Below, piece by piece: positions 1 to 5,842 of a stretch of 6,977 nt of DNA. Each line of letters opens with the position of its first letter. Positions within the stretch are counted from its first letter, which is position 1. Location: the NCBI GenBank assembly GCA_035294325.1, contig DATGLE010000051.1:1-6977 (forward strand), read 5' to 3'. Made by a program: the position numbers and the translations under genes. The DNA is from DATGLE01 sp035294325 (GTDB lineage: Bacteria; Chloroflexota; Ktedonobacteria; Ktedonobacterales; Ktedonobacteraceae). A model generated the notes under the pieces. The model had not been told where the DNA came from and searched no databases. It saw only the letters and a program-made list of their open reading frames with translations.

Positions 1-1
1 T

Positions 2-754
2 TCAACTCTCCGGGCGAGAACGATCAAGCCGGATCTGCGGTGCCCCTGCGCCTTCGGACACAACGAAGCGGTAGCCGACGCCCGGCTCGGTGAGGAGATA
101 GCGCGGGTGCGCTGGATCAGGCTCTAGCTTCTGGCGCAGGCGGTTGATATAGACACGCAGATATTCGGCTTCGCCACCGTATTCTGGCCCCCAGATCCGC
201 TGGAGCAGCATCCGATGCGTAAGCACCTTCCCGGCGTGCGCGACCAGTTGCTCCAGCACGGCGAACTCCGTAGGCGAGAGGCGCACCTCCTCCCCGCGCA
301 GGCGCACAATGTGTCCTGGCAGATCGATCTCCAGGTCGCCGAAGCGTTTGCTATCTCCTGCGGGCAGCGGCGCCGTCTCCCACTGGCTCCGGCGCAGCAC
401 CGCGCGGACACGGGCCAGCAGTTCTTCTACCCCGAAAGGCTTGGTCAGGTAATCGTCCGCACCCAGGTCAAGGGCAGCAACCTTGTCGCTTTCCGCATAG
501 AGCGCGGTCAACACGATGATAGGCACGGTAGAATGCTCGCGCACGCGCTGGCAGACCTCCAGGCCGTCCATACGCGGCATCATGAGGTCCAGAATCAGCA
601 GGTGGGGATGCTCCCGTTCATAGAGGGCCATCGCCTCCAGACCATTACTCGCCTCGAAGACCTCGAAACCGCGTATGCGCAGGTTCCGGCTTACGAAGTC
701 GCGCAGCGCCGCCTCGTCTTCGGCCAGCAGAATACGCTTTGCCTTCATCGTCAT
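2..754 (-). CDS. Two-component response regulator, OmpR/PhoB family (KdpE-like DNA-binding domain)
   Basis: A 250-residue cytoplasmic transcription regulator, full length for the OmpR/PhoB family. The receiver domain spans about residues 6-122. Its acidic pocket is E12/D13, the phosphoacceptor is D56 in 'LILDLMMP', the switch threonine is T83 and the conserved lysine is K105 in 'LTKPF'. A short linker (about 124-136) leads to a winged-helix DNA-binding domain (about 137-232). Its 'LSPTEFAVLEQLVAHAGKVL' stretch and 'LTEPGVGYRF' ending closely resemble KdpE. By family knowledge, phosphorylation of D56 promotes dimerisation and promoter binding. The start follows a strong AGGAGG ribosome site at 764-769, 9 bases upstream; an ATG two codons in is also possible. 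The gene lies 18 bases after the kinase stop, so the two are co-transcribed and almost certainly partners. No kdpFABC genes are in view and the kinase is not KdpD-like, so the kdpE name is withheld. Target genes are unknown. Confidence 0.96.
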   Translation of the reverse strand: MTMKAKRILLAEDEAALRDFVSRNLRIRGFEVFEASNGLEAMALYEREHPHLLILDLMMPRMDGLEVCQRVREHSTVPIIVLTALYAESDKVAALDLGADDYLTKPFGVEELLARVRAVLRRSQWETAPLPAGDSKRFGDLEIDLPGHIVRLRGEEVRLSPTEFAVLEQLVAHAGKVLTHRMLLQRIWGPEYGGEAEYLRVYINRLRQKLEPDPAHPRYLLTEPGVGYRFVVSEGAGAPQIRLDRSRPES

Positions 755-763
755 GTTCCCTCT

Positions 764-769
764 CCTCCT
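764..769 (-). promoter_or_regulatory. Ribosome binding site of the response regulator gene
   Basis: The minus strand reads AGGAGG, a perfect Shine-Dalgarno core, 9 bases before the ATG at 754. It lies in the 18-base gap after the kinase stop codon. It supports independent strong initiation of the regulator within the operon. Confidence 0.8.
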
Positions 770-772
770 GTT

Positions 773-3460
773 TCAACGTTCATGACCGGCGATAACAACA
801 GATGAGGCGAGCGGCAGCGAGAACGAGATCGTGGTGCCCTGCGCGCTGCTCTGTGCCTGGATCTGGCCGCCGTGAGCCTCGACGAACGCCTTGCAGATGG
901 TCAGACCGAGGCCGGTGCCACTGGAATGCTGCTGGCGGCCCCGAGGCGCACGGTAGAAGCGCTCGAAGACGTGCGGCAGTTCGTCGGGAGCGATGCCGGG
1001 TCCGTTGTCCGCCACAGCTATCGTTATCATATCGTCGCGGCTTTCAGCAGTGATACAGACTTCACTGGCGCCGTAGAGCAGCGCGTTGGCGACCAGGTTG
1101 TGGATCACGACCTCGATGCGCCCTCTGTCTATGTTCACCAGGGGCAGGTCGGCGGATATACGCATGTCTATCGTAGCATCGCTGGAACTCAGGCGCTCGA
1201 TGGTCCCGGCGATGATATCCTGTACGCTGACCGGTGCGCAATTGAGTTGCAAGAGACCGGCTTCCTGGCGTGAGAGGTCGAGCAGATTGTTGACGAGCTG
1301 CGTCAACCGGTCTGCTTCGCTGCTGATGATTTGCAGAAAATGGCGCTGGTCCTCCGGAGGCCAGCGCACGTCTTGCTGCAACAACGTTGAGGCGTAACCC
1401 TTGATCGCGGCGAGAGGCGTGCGCACTTCGTGACCTACCGCCGCCAGCAGTGTCGTCTTGAAGGCATCGAGTTCGCGCTCGCGCGTGACATCGCGCAGCA
1501 GCAGGCCGCGCCCGATGGGCTGCCCCGCTTCGTCGTTCACGTCGAAGAGCCGCAGGTGAATGGCGCGAGGGCTGCCCTCACGCCTGCACTCGATAATGAA
1601 CTCCGAGGACTCGGCCTGCATCATAGCTCGCTCACACGTCTCTGAATCCGCACCCGCCGCGCGCAGCGCATCATAGAATACGCCGATGGACCGTCCCTCC
1701 AGCGCCTCGAAAGGCAGGCCCACCATGATGCATGCTCCCTGGTTGGCATAGAGCACCCCGCCATCGGTGCTCGTCAGCACCAGCCCATCGCGCATGCTCC
1801 CCATGATTGCCTCCAGCTTCTGCTTCTCCTCCATCGCGCGCCGGTACAGGCGCTCGTTCTCCCGGGCGACCTCACGCAGCCGTTCGTCGCTGCGCTCATA
1901 GAGCACAGCATGTTCCCAGGCGAGGGTGGCGTAGTTGGCGAAGGTCAGCAGCAAGTCGATCTCATGCTGGTTGAACAACTGCGGCTCGCAGCGATGCACC
2001 AGCAGAACGACGCTGCCCACATGATGGCTGATAATGGGAAGCGCCAGCACCGCCTGGAAGCCATCATCGTAGGCGAACGAGTGCTGGCTGCCATCGAGTA
2101 ACTTCTGCACCGGCTTACCGGTGTTCAAGGCCAGCACTGCGGCTGAGTTCATACGCTCAGGAGACAGAGTGAGTGCATGATTATAGCGTTCGCTGTGACC
2201 GGAGCTGTCCAGCACGCGCAGCACTCCCTGCTCATCGGGCAGCAGGACCGCAACAGCCTGCACATCCACCAACTGCTGCACCTCGCGCATGATCTCTCTG
2301 ACAACCGCATGCGGATCCAGCGAACGGACCACAGCATTCGATGTTTCCAGCAGCGTATGCAGTTCGCCGAGCTTTCTCAGCCCGTCGCGCTCCAGGCGAA
2401 TCAGTGACCGCGCCAGGTCGCCGACCTCATCATCATATGCGGCGAGCGCGAGTGTCGCTCCTGGGATGGATTGCTCGGAGGCCGGCAGCTCCTGGTGCTG
2501 GACGGCAAGCGTATGCAAGGGACGAATAACGCGCAGCAGCAGCATAAGCCAGAAAAGCAGGCCGCCAATGGCGAAGAGCAGGGCGACAATCAGCAGCCAG
2601 AGGTGAAACTGTGACACCGCAGCCAGCGCCTCGCTGACAGGTCTCTGCACAACCACGGCCCAGCCGCTATTCTGAACGGGAACGGCGCTGAAAAGCCACT
2701 TCTGCCCATCCGGCCCCGGACCTACGCGTGAGGCGATATGGCCGTGGAGCGCCTGGTCCGCGCCCGGCAACTGGTCCAGAACTGTCTGCAAGAACCGGTG
2801 AGGATCGGATGTGGCGACGAGTACGCCGCTGCCATCGATCACGCTAATCATGAGATGCCTGCCCTGGAGTCGCTGCGCCTGGACAACATTGCTCAGGGGA
2901 ACACTCAGTTCGGCGAGCGAGAAATCAGCCGCGATGATCCCGGCCACCTTCCCATGCCAGCGCATGGCTTCGGCGATGATGACGCCCGGGTTAACCGGTT
3001 CCACGGCTGTCATGCCTACAATGCCCACCTCGAACACTGGACTACTGGTCTTCAAAGCTCTCTGAACTACCATTGGGGGCGAGAATTCCGCTCCCGGCGC
3101 GACCTCGCTCTGCGGCCAGGAAGCGAGCACAGCGCCGAAGGGATCGAGCCAGTAGACGTGATCCACATCGCTGCGCGCGTTCTTCCATGCCTGGAACGAG
3201 AGTGCCAGGTCTTCGGGCGTGTCGGCTTGCAGCGCAAGTGTGCCCAGAGCGTGCAATGCCTGCTCGGCGCCCTGCAATTGCAGGCTGGTCTCGCGCGCGA
3301 CCTCCTGCGCCAGCGCCTGGTCCGATGCCTGGACATCGCTGCGCAGTCGCTGCTCGACAAGTGCGTTGACGCCCACGCCTCCCAGCAGCACGACGGCGAC
3401 AAAGAGCAGGTAGACGCTGAGCAACTGAAGCAGGAGAGATCGACGCATCAAATGCAGCAT
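773..3460 (-). CDS. Membrane sensor histidine kinase (Cache-HAMP-GAF-PAS-HisKA-HATPase)
   Basis: An 895-residue multi-domain sensor kinase. Membrane helix 1 is at about residues 8-31. A region of about 250 residues outside the cell (35-285) has a double-Cache-like layout, with 'VYWLDPFGAVLAS' and 'ISVIDGSGVLVA' resembling the two PAS-like strands. Membrane helix 2 is at about 286-311, followed by HAMP (about 310-365), GAF (about 380-517), a charged helical linker (520-555) and PAS (about 548-660). The HisKA domain has phosphoacceptor H677 in 'VGHEVRTPL'. The ATPase domain has its N box around N788/N792, G1 'DNGPGI' (818-823), F box 'FERFY' (832-836) and G2 'GTGLGL' (848-853). All catalytic motifs are intact. 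It should autophosphorylate H677 and pass phosphate to D56 of the regulator 18 bases downstream. The chosen start has a GAGAGG ribosome site about 9 bases upstream; an alternative ATG lies four codons in. The ligand is unknown. Domain assignments from GAF and PAS layout are pattern judgements. Confidence 0.95.
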   Translation of the reverse strand: MLHLMRRSLLLQLLSVYLLFVAVVLLGGVGVNALVEQRLRSDVQASDQALAQEVARETSLQLQGAEQALHALGTLALQADTPEDLALSFQAWKNARSDVDHVYWLDPFGAVLASWPQSEVAPGAEFSPPMVVQRALKTSSPVFEVGIVGMTAVEPVNPGVIIAEAMRWHGKVAGIIAADFSLAELSVPLSNVVQAQRLQGRHLMISVIDGSGVLVATSDPHRFLQTVLDQLPGADQALHGHIASRVGPGPDGQKWLFSAVPVQNSGWAVVVQRPVSEALAAVSQFHLWLLIVALLFAIGGLLFWLMLLLRVIRPLHTLAVQHQELPASEQSIPGATLALAAYDDEVGDLARSLIRLERDGLRKLGELHTLLETSNAVVRSLDPHAVVREIMREVQQLVDVQAVAVLLPDEQGVLRVLDSSGHSERYNHALTLSPERMNSAAVLALNTGKPVQKLLDGSQHSFAYDDGFQAVLALPIISHHVGSVVLLVHRCEPQLFNQHEIDLLLTFANYATLAWEHAVLYERSDERLREVARENERLYRRAMEEKQKLEAIMGSMRDGLVLTSTDGGVLYANQGACIMVGLPFEALEGRSIGVFYDALRAAGADSETCERAMMQAESSEFIIECRREGSPRAIHLRLFDVNDEAGQPIGRGLLLRDVTRERELDAFKTTLLAAVGHEVRTPLAAIKGYASTLLQQDVRWPPEDQRHFLQIISSEADRLTQLVNNLLDLSRQEAGLLQLNCAPVSVQDIIAGTIERLSSSDATIDMRISADLPLVNIDRGRIEVVIHNLVANALLYGASEVCITAESRDDMITIAVADNGPGIAPDELPHVFERFYRAPRGRQQHSSGTGLGLTICKAFVEAHGGQIQAQSSAQGTTISFSLPLASSVVIAGHER

Positions 3461-3469
3461 AGCAGTACA

Positions 3470-3475
3470 CCTCTC
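3470..3475 (-). promoter_or_regulatory. Ribosome binding site of the histidine kinase gene
   Basis: The minus strand reads GAGAGG, 9 bases before the ATG at 3460. This placement favours that ATG over the second in-frame ATG four codons downstream. Confidence 0.6.
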
Positions 3476-3506
3476 TCACGTTCCCACGGACTGTCATCGC
3501 TCGTAC

Positions 3507-3515
3507 ATTATATCA
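3507..3515 (-). promoter_or_regulatory. Extended -10 promoter for the kinase-regulator operon
   Basis: On the minus strand positions 3515-3507 read TGATATAAT: a consensus TATAAT preceded by the extended -10 motif TGn. No good -35 box lies at the usual spacing, which is typical of extended -10 promoters. Transcription would begin near 3500 and leave a leader of about 40 bases before the kinase ATG. The surrounding sequence is the most AT-rich in this spacer. The promoter makes the two-component operon independent of the ABC operon upstream. Confidence 0.6.
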
Positions 3516-3525
3516 TCCTGCATAT

Positions 3526-3538
3526 TGAAACATTTTCA
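3526..3538. promoter_or_regulatory. Short palindrome over the -35 region, candidate operator
   Basis: TGAAA-CAT-TTTCA is a 5+3+5 inverted repeat. It ends 10 bases upstream of the TGn motif, roughly -26 to -38 relative to the inferred start. This position would suit a regulator contacting RNA polymerase or blocking the weak -35 region. The binding protein is unknown; autoregulation by the adjacent regulator is a guess. Such short palindromes also occur by chance. Confidence 0.25.
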
Positions 3539-3561
3539 CAATGTAGAGTGTGCCTGCCTGT

Positions 3562-3591
3562 CAGCATCATTGCTGGCTCGCGCCTCCGGCG
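3562..3591. repeat. Two small inverted repeats beside the large hairpin
   Basis: CAGCA-TCAT-TGCTG lies at 3562-3575. CGCC-TCC-GGCG lies at 3581-3591, a 4-bp stem with a 3-base loop. The second sits 9 bases from the edge of the 26-bp palindrome and mirrors the small GC hairpin on its other side. Each is weak alone; the spacing relative to the large hairpin is what makes them worth recording. Confidence 0.35.
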
Positions 3592-3600
3592 TTCGCCTTA

Positions 3601-3655
3601 TGTATATTGTTTTGCGAAACATGCGCACAGCGCATGTTTCGCAAAACAATATACA
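3601..3655. repeat. Perfect 26-bp inverted repeat (hairpin) with a 3-base loop
   Basis: Arms at 3601-3626 and 3630-3655 are perfectly complementary around the loop ACA (3627-3629). The arms begin TGTATATTG and end in GCGC next to the loop, so the base is AT-rich and the tip GC-rich. It lies between the end of the ABC operon and the promoter of the kinase operon. It would block or delay transcription leaving the binding-protein gene, but no T-run follows on either strand, so it is not a standard intrinsic terminator. Alternatives are a miniature mobile or REP-like element, or an mRNA 3'-end stabiliser. Confidence 0.9.
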
Positions 3656-3661
3656 CTCCTT

Positions 3662-3678
3662 GCGCGGCGGAGCCGCGC
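3662..3678. repeat. 7-bp GC-rich hairpin with a 3-base loop
   Basis: GCGCGGC-GGA-GCCGCGC is a perfect 7-bp stem with loop GGA (plus strand). It lies 6 bases from the 26-bp hairpin and directly abuts the 15-bp stem at 3679-3721. The same kind of small hairpin stands next to the other large palindrome of the window (4938-4954). Confidence 0.7.
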
Positions 3679-3721
3679 GGAGATGCGCGATGGAAAAAAC
3701 AGCTCACCATCGTGCATCTCC
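3679..3721. repeat. 15-bp near-perfect stem-loop after the binding-protein gene
   Basis: Arms at 3679-3693 and 3707-3721 pair at 14 of 15 positions. The exception is 3687/3713, which is G-U in a plus-strand RNA and C-A in a minus-strand RNA. The 13-base loop carries a run of six A on the plus strand, so a minus-strand transcript has six U inside the loop rather than after the stem. It starts 27 bases past the stop codon of the binding-protein gene and likely folds in that mRNA's 3' untranslated region. A small ATCCC-AAA-GGGAT stem (3734-3746) precedes it. The set may end or protect the ABC transcript, but a classical terminator is not shown. Confidence 0.6.
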
Positions 3722-3747
3722 ATATATGCATCAATCCCAAAGGGATA

Positions 3748-4785
3748 TCAGCTCGCTTTGCTCACGAACTCGTTGGTATAGGTCGCACTGAGATCGATCT
3801 GTTTGCCCTGCACGGTCTGGTTGGTCTGCTGCTCCGTCTGGAGCACAAACTCGGGACCGCCTGCGGGCATCATGCCATCCGGGCTGAAGATGCCGAGTTG
3901 ATTTTGCAGCGCCGTCACATAGAGATCCTTATTGCCGGCGTAGTAGTCGGCGGGCATCTTGTCGGCGATCTGCGCTGCCGAGTGGGTGTGAATCCACTTC
4001 ATGGTCTTGACGTAGGCGTTCACCAGCTTCTGCACCACGTCTTTGTGCGCGTTCACGTAGTCGTTGCGCATAAAGACGCAGATGAAGGGATACGGGCCGC
4101 CGAGGGCTGCCTGCGTTGTCTGCGGCGTGCGCAGATCTACCAGAACTTTTCCGACACCGCTCGATACAACACGCGAGATGGTTGGCTCAGAGGTCATGCC
4201 CGCATCGATCTTGCCCTGCTGCAATGCCGCGATGAAGGTATCACCGGCGCCTACCGGCACAAAATGTACCTGGTCTGCGGGGACGCCGACTTTGTGCAGG
4301 AGCAAGGTAGTCAGCGTTTGCGTTCCCGAGCCGAGTTCGGTGACGCCCAGGTTCTTGCCTTTGAGGTCGCTGACCGAGTGGATCTGGCCCGCTACTTTGG
4401 AGGATACGATCTCGGCCTCCCCAGGCGCGATATCCAGTTGGACCACGCACTCCATTTGCTTGCCGGCCGCTTGCAGCTCGATGGTATGGTTGTAGGAGCC
4501 TGAGCCGGCATCCACCTGGCCGGCGAGCACTTCATCCTCGGAAGACTGGCCGGAGGCTTCGTCGATCAACGTCACGTCGAGGCCCTCTTGAGAAAAATAC
4601 CCGAGCCGCTGCGTAAGCATGTTGGGCAAATAGAGCTGCTTGCTGAGTCCACCAACCATGATCTTGAGCTGAATTTTTCCGTTGCTCGTCGTAGGACCGC
4701 TGCTGGTCCCACCGGCGCCACATGCGCTGAGCATGAGGAGCAGGATAATGCCAGTGACCAGGCAAAACTGCCGCTTCGCGTTCAT
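3748..4785 (-). CDS. ABC transporter solute-binding lipoprotein, NitT/TauT (SsuA/ThiY-like) class
   Basis: A 345-residue periplasmic-type binding protein. The N-terminus has a basic start (MNAKRQ), a hydrophobic core and a lipobox LSAC with lipidated Cys22, followed by a flexible Gly/Ser/Thr linker to about residue 36, so it is anchored outside the membrane. The body resembles the NMT1/SsuA/TauA fold. Typical features are 'LGYFSQEGLDV' near residues 61-71, 'LKGKNLGVTELGSGTQ' near 140-156, 'IDAGMTSEPT' near 192-202, and alternating helices to the C-terminus. It would capture a small solute and deliver it to the permease encoded upstream. Family members bind sulfonates, taurine, nitrate, aromatic acids or thiamine precursors; nothing here decides which. 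The start has AAAGGAAG about 10 bases upstream. It is the last gene of the importer operon, set apart from the permease by a hairpin-containing spacer of 184 bases, so its level may be tuned separately. Confidence 0.94.
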   Translation of the reverse strand: MNAKRQFCLVTGIILLLMLSACGAGGTSSGPTTSNGKIQLKIMVGGLSKQLYLPNMLTQRLGYFSQEGLDVTLIDEASGQSSEDEVLAGQVDAGSGSYNHTIELQAAGKQMECVVQLDIAPGEAEIVSSKVAGQIHSVSDLKGKNLGVTELGSGTQTLTTLLLHKVGVPADQVHFVPVGAGDTFIAALQQGKIDAGMTSEPTISRVVSSGVGKVLVDLRTPQTTQAALGGPYPFICVFMRNDYVNAHKDVVQKLVNAYVKTMKWIHTHSAAQIADKMPADYYAGNKDLYVTALQNQLGIFSPDGMMPAGGPEFVLQTEQQTNQTVQGKQIDLSATYTNEFVSKAS

Positions 4786-4811
4786 AATACCGCTTCCTTT
4801 CGTAATCTCTT

Positions 4812-4831
4812 CCGGTCATATGCATGACCGG
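4812..4831. promoter_or_regulatory. 8-bp palindrome in the leader of the binding-protein gene
   Basis: CCGGTCAT-ATGC-ATGACCGG is a perfect 8-bp inverted repeat with a 4-base centre. It ends 26 bases before the ATG at 4785 and just upstream of the ribosome site. In RNA it could form a small stem that affects initiation; in DNA it could be an operator. No clear promoter was found in this spacer, which favours an RNA role, but neither is shown. Confidence 0.5.
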
Positions 4832-4857
4832 CAACAGTACCAATCACAGACTCGCTC

Positions 4858-4870
4858 ACCGCTGCGCGGT
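4858..4870. repeat. Small 5-bp GC hairpin with a 3-base loop
   Basis: ACCGC-TGC-GCGGT is a perfect 5-bp stem with a 3-base loop. It lies 9 bases from the edge of the 22-bp hairpin, the same spacing seen for the small stem at 3581-3591 beside the 26-bp hairpin. Confidence 0.4.
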
Positions 4871-4879
4871 TCGTCAGAA

Positions 4880-4930
4880 TGTTGAGTCTGCGGGCTGAGC
4901 GTCTGCGGCGCTCAGCCCGCAGACTCAACA
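4880..4930. repeat. Perfect 22-bp inverted repeat (hairpin) with a 7-base loop
   Basis: Arms at 4880-4901 and 4909-4930 are perfectly complementary around the 7-base loop TCTGCGG. It lies between permease and binding-protein genes, inside what should be one transcript. A minus-strand RNA would form a very stable GC-rich stem 40 bases after the permease stop. No T-run follows it on the minus strand, so partial termination, mRNA processing or stabilisation of the downstream message are all possible. It could also be an interspersed palindromic element. Its sequence is unrelated to the 26-bp hairpin, but its setting is similar. Confidence 0.9.
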
Positions 4931-4937
4931 ACTCGGG

Positions 4938-4954
4938 GTGCGCCGCTGGCGCAC
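4938..4954. repeat. 7-bp GC-rich hairpin with a 3-base loop
   Basis: GTGCGCC-GCT-GGCGCAC is a perfect 7-bp stem. It lies 7 bases from the 22-bp hairpin and 15 bases after the permease stop. It matches in size and position the small hairpin at 3662-3678 next to the other long palindrome. Confidence 0.7.
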
Positions 4955-4969
4955 TCAAACACACATGGA

Positions 4970-5842
4970 TTAGATAGTTATGTCGTTGACGGTGTTGGGG
5001 CGCCAGCGCAGCAGGCGGCGCTCCAGTGCGGAAACCAGGGCCTCCGAGAGCAGAGCGACCACCGCCAGGATCGCCATTGCTGCGAAGACGCCATTGGCGT
5101 TGAAGGTAGCTCCCGCGTTCTGGATCATCAGGCCAATGCCGCCTATCGCGCCGATAAACTCACCGACCACCGCGCCGACCAGCGCGAAGCTGAAACTGGT
5201 GTGCAGGCTGGCGATGATCCATGTCAGGGCCGAAGGAAGGATCACTTCCGTGAAGAGTTGCCTCCGGCTCGCCCCCAGAATGCGCGCGTTCGCCAGCAGG
5301 TTACGATCAACCTCACGCACGCCCTGGAAGGCGTTGAAAAACACGATGAAGAAGACCAGCACGACGGCAAGCGCCACCTTGGATTGAACGCCCAGGCCCA
5401 GAGCGATAGCGAACAGCGGGGCGAGCGTGACGCGGGGGATCGAATTGGCTGCCTTGATATAGGGACTCAGGATATCGGCCAGAAATTGATTGCGTCCTAG
5501 CAGCACGCCGAAGGCGATGCCAAGCGCCACGCCGATCACAAAGCCCAGGATGGTCTCTTCTAACGTGATGGCGATTTGCGCCCAGAGTGGCCCCTGTGCT
5601 GTTCCGTGCGTCACCCACGTCACGAGCTGTTGCCAGATACCGGACGGGCGGCTCCAGAAGAAAGGATCAACGATGCCAATGCGCGTCGTGAGTTCCCAGC
5701 CGCCGATAATCACGACCAGGAGCAGGACACGCAGGCCATTGACCACGAGGCGCTGCCGCCGACGACGGATCGTGGCTGCCTGTACTTCCACGCTCCCTGT
5801 CACGTCGATAGACTCATTGGTTTTGCTGCTTAGTACGTTCAT
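4970..5842 (-). CDS. ABC transporter permease, NitT/TauT (SsuC/TauC-like) class
   Basis: A 290-residue inner-membrane permease of the binding-protein-dependent transport (BPD_transp_1) family. After a basic cytoplasmic N-terminus ('IRRRRQRL', 25-32) it shows hydrophobic segments at about 34-52, 97-117, 134-151, 156-172, 208-240 and 252-270, fitting the usual six helices. The EAA loop that docks onto the ATPase is visible at about 182-205, with 'ARILGASRRQLFTEVILPSA' carrying the conserved Gly190 and the I-L-P at 201-203. It forms the channel, probably as a homodimer, for the solute brought by the lipoprotein gene downstream. Its start lies inside the end of the ATPase gene (29-base overlap, different frame), so the two are probably translationally coupled; a GAGG lies about 12 bases upstream. 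Length and motifs are normal for the family. The substrate cannot be deduced. Confidence 0.95.
   Translation of the reverse strand: MNVLSSKTNESIDVTGSVEVQAATIRRRRQRLVVNGLRVLLLVVIIGGWELTTRIGIVDPFFWSRPSGIWQQLVTWVTHGTAQGPLWAQIAITLEETILGFVIGVALGIAFGVLLGRNQFLADILSPYIKAANSIPRVTLAPLFAIALGLGVQSKVALAVVLVFFIVFFNAFQGVREVDRNLLANARILGASRRQLFTEVILPSALTWIIASLHTSFSFALVGAVVGEFIGAIGGIGLMIQNAGATFNANGVFAAMAILAVVALLSEALVSALERRLLRWRPNTVNDITI

Noticed and set aside
215..805. 196-residue plus-strand open frame opposite the response regulator
   Set aside because: It is antisense to a gene with intact receiver and winged-helix motifs and shows no domain of its own. Long antisense frames are expected in high-GC coding DNA.
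3694..3699. T-run (minus strand) as an intrinsic terminator of the importer operon
   Set aside because: The six T lie inside the loop of the 15-bp stem, and no GC-rich hairpin ends directly before them, so the standard hairpin-plus-U-tract order is missing.
2738..3781. 347-residue plus-strand open frame opposite the kinase sensor region and the spacer
   Set aside because: It runs through the kinase N-terminus, the promoter and the hairpins, and has no recognisable domain or ribosome site. The minus-strand kinase explains the region.
3550..4503. 317-residue plus-strand open frame opposite the binding-protein gene
   Set aside because: It translates across the 26-bp palindrome into a self-mirrored peptide (CFAK...CFAK) and lies antisense to a clear lipoprotein gene; it is a shadow.
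3601..4930. CRISPR array or mobile-element gene linked to the palindromes
   Set aside because: There are only two long palindromes with different arms, no regularly spaced direct repeats, and no transposase or cas-like coding sequence in the window.
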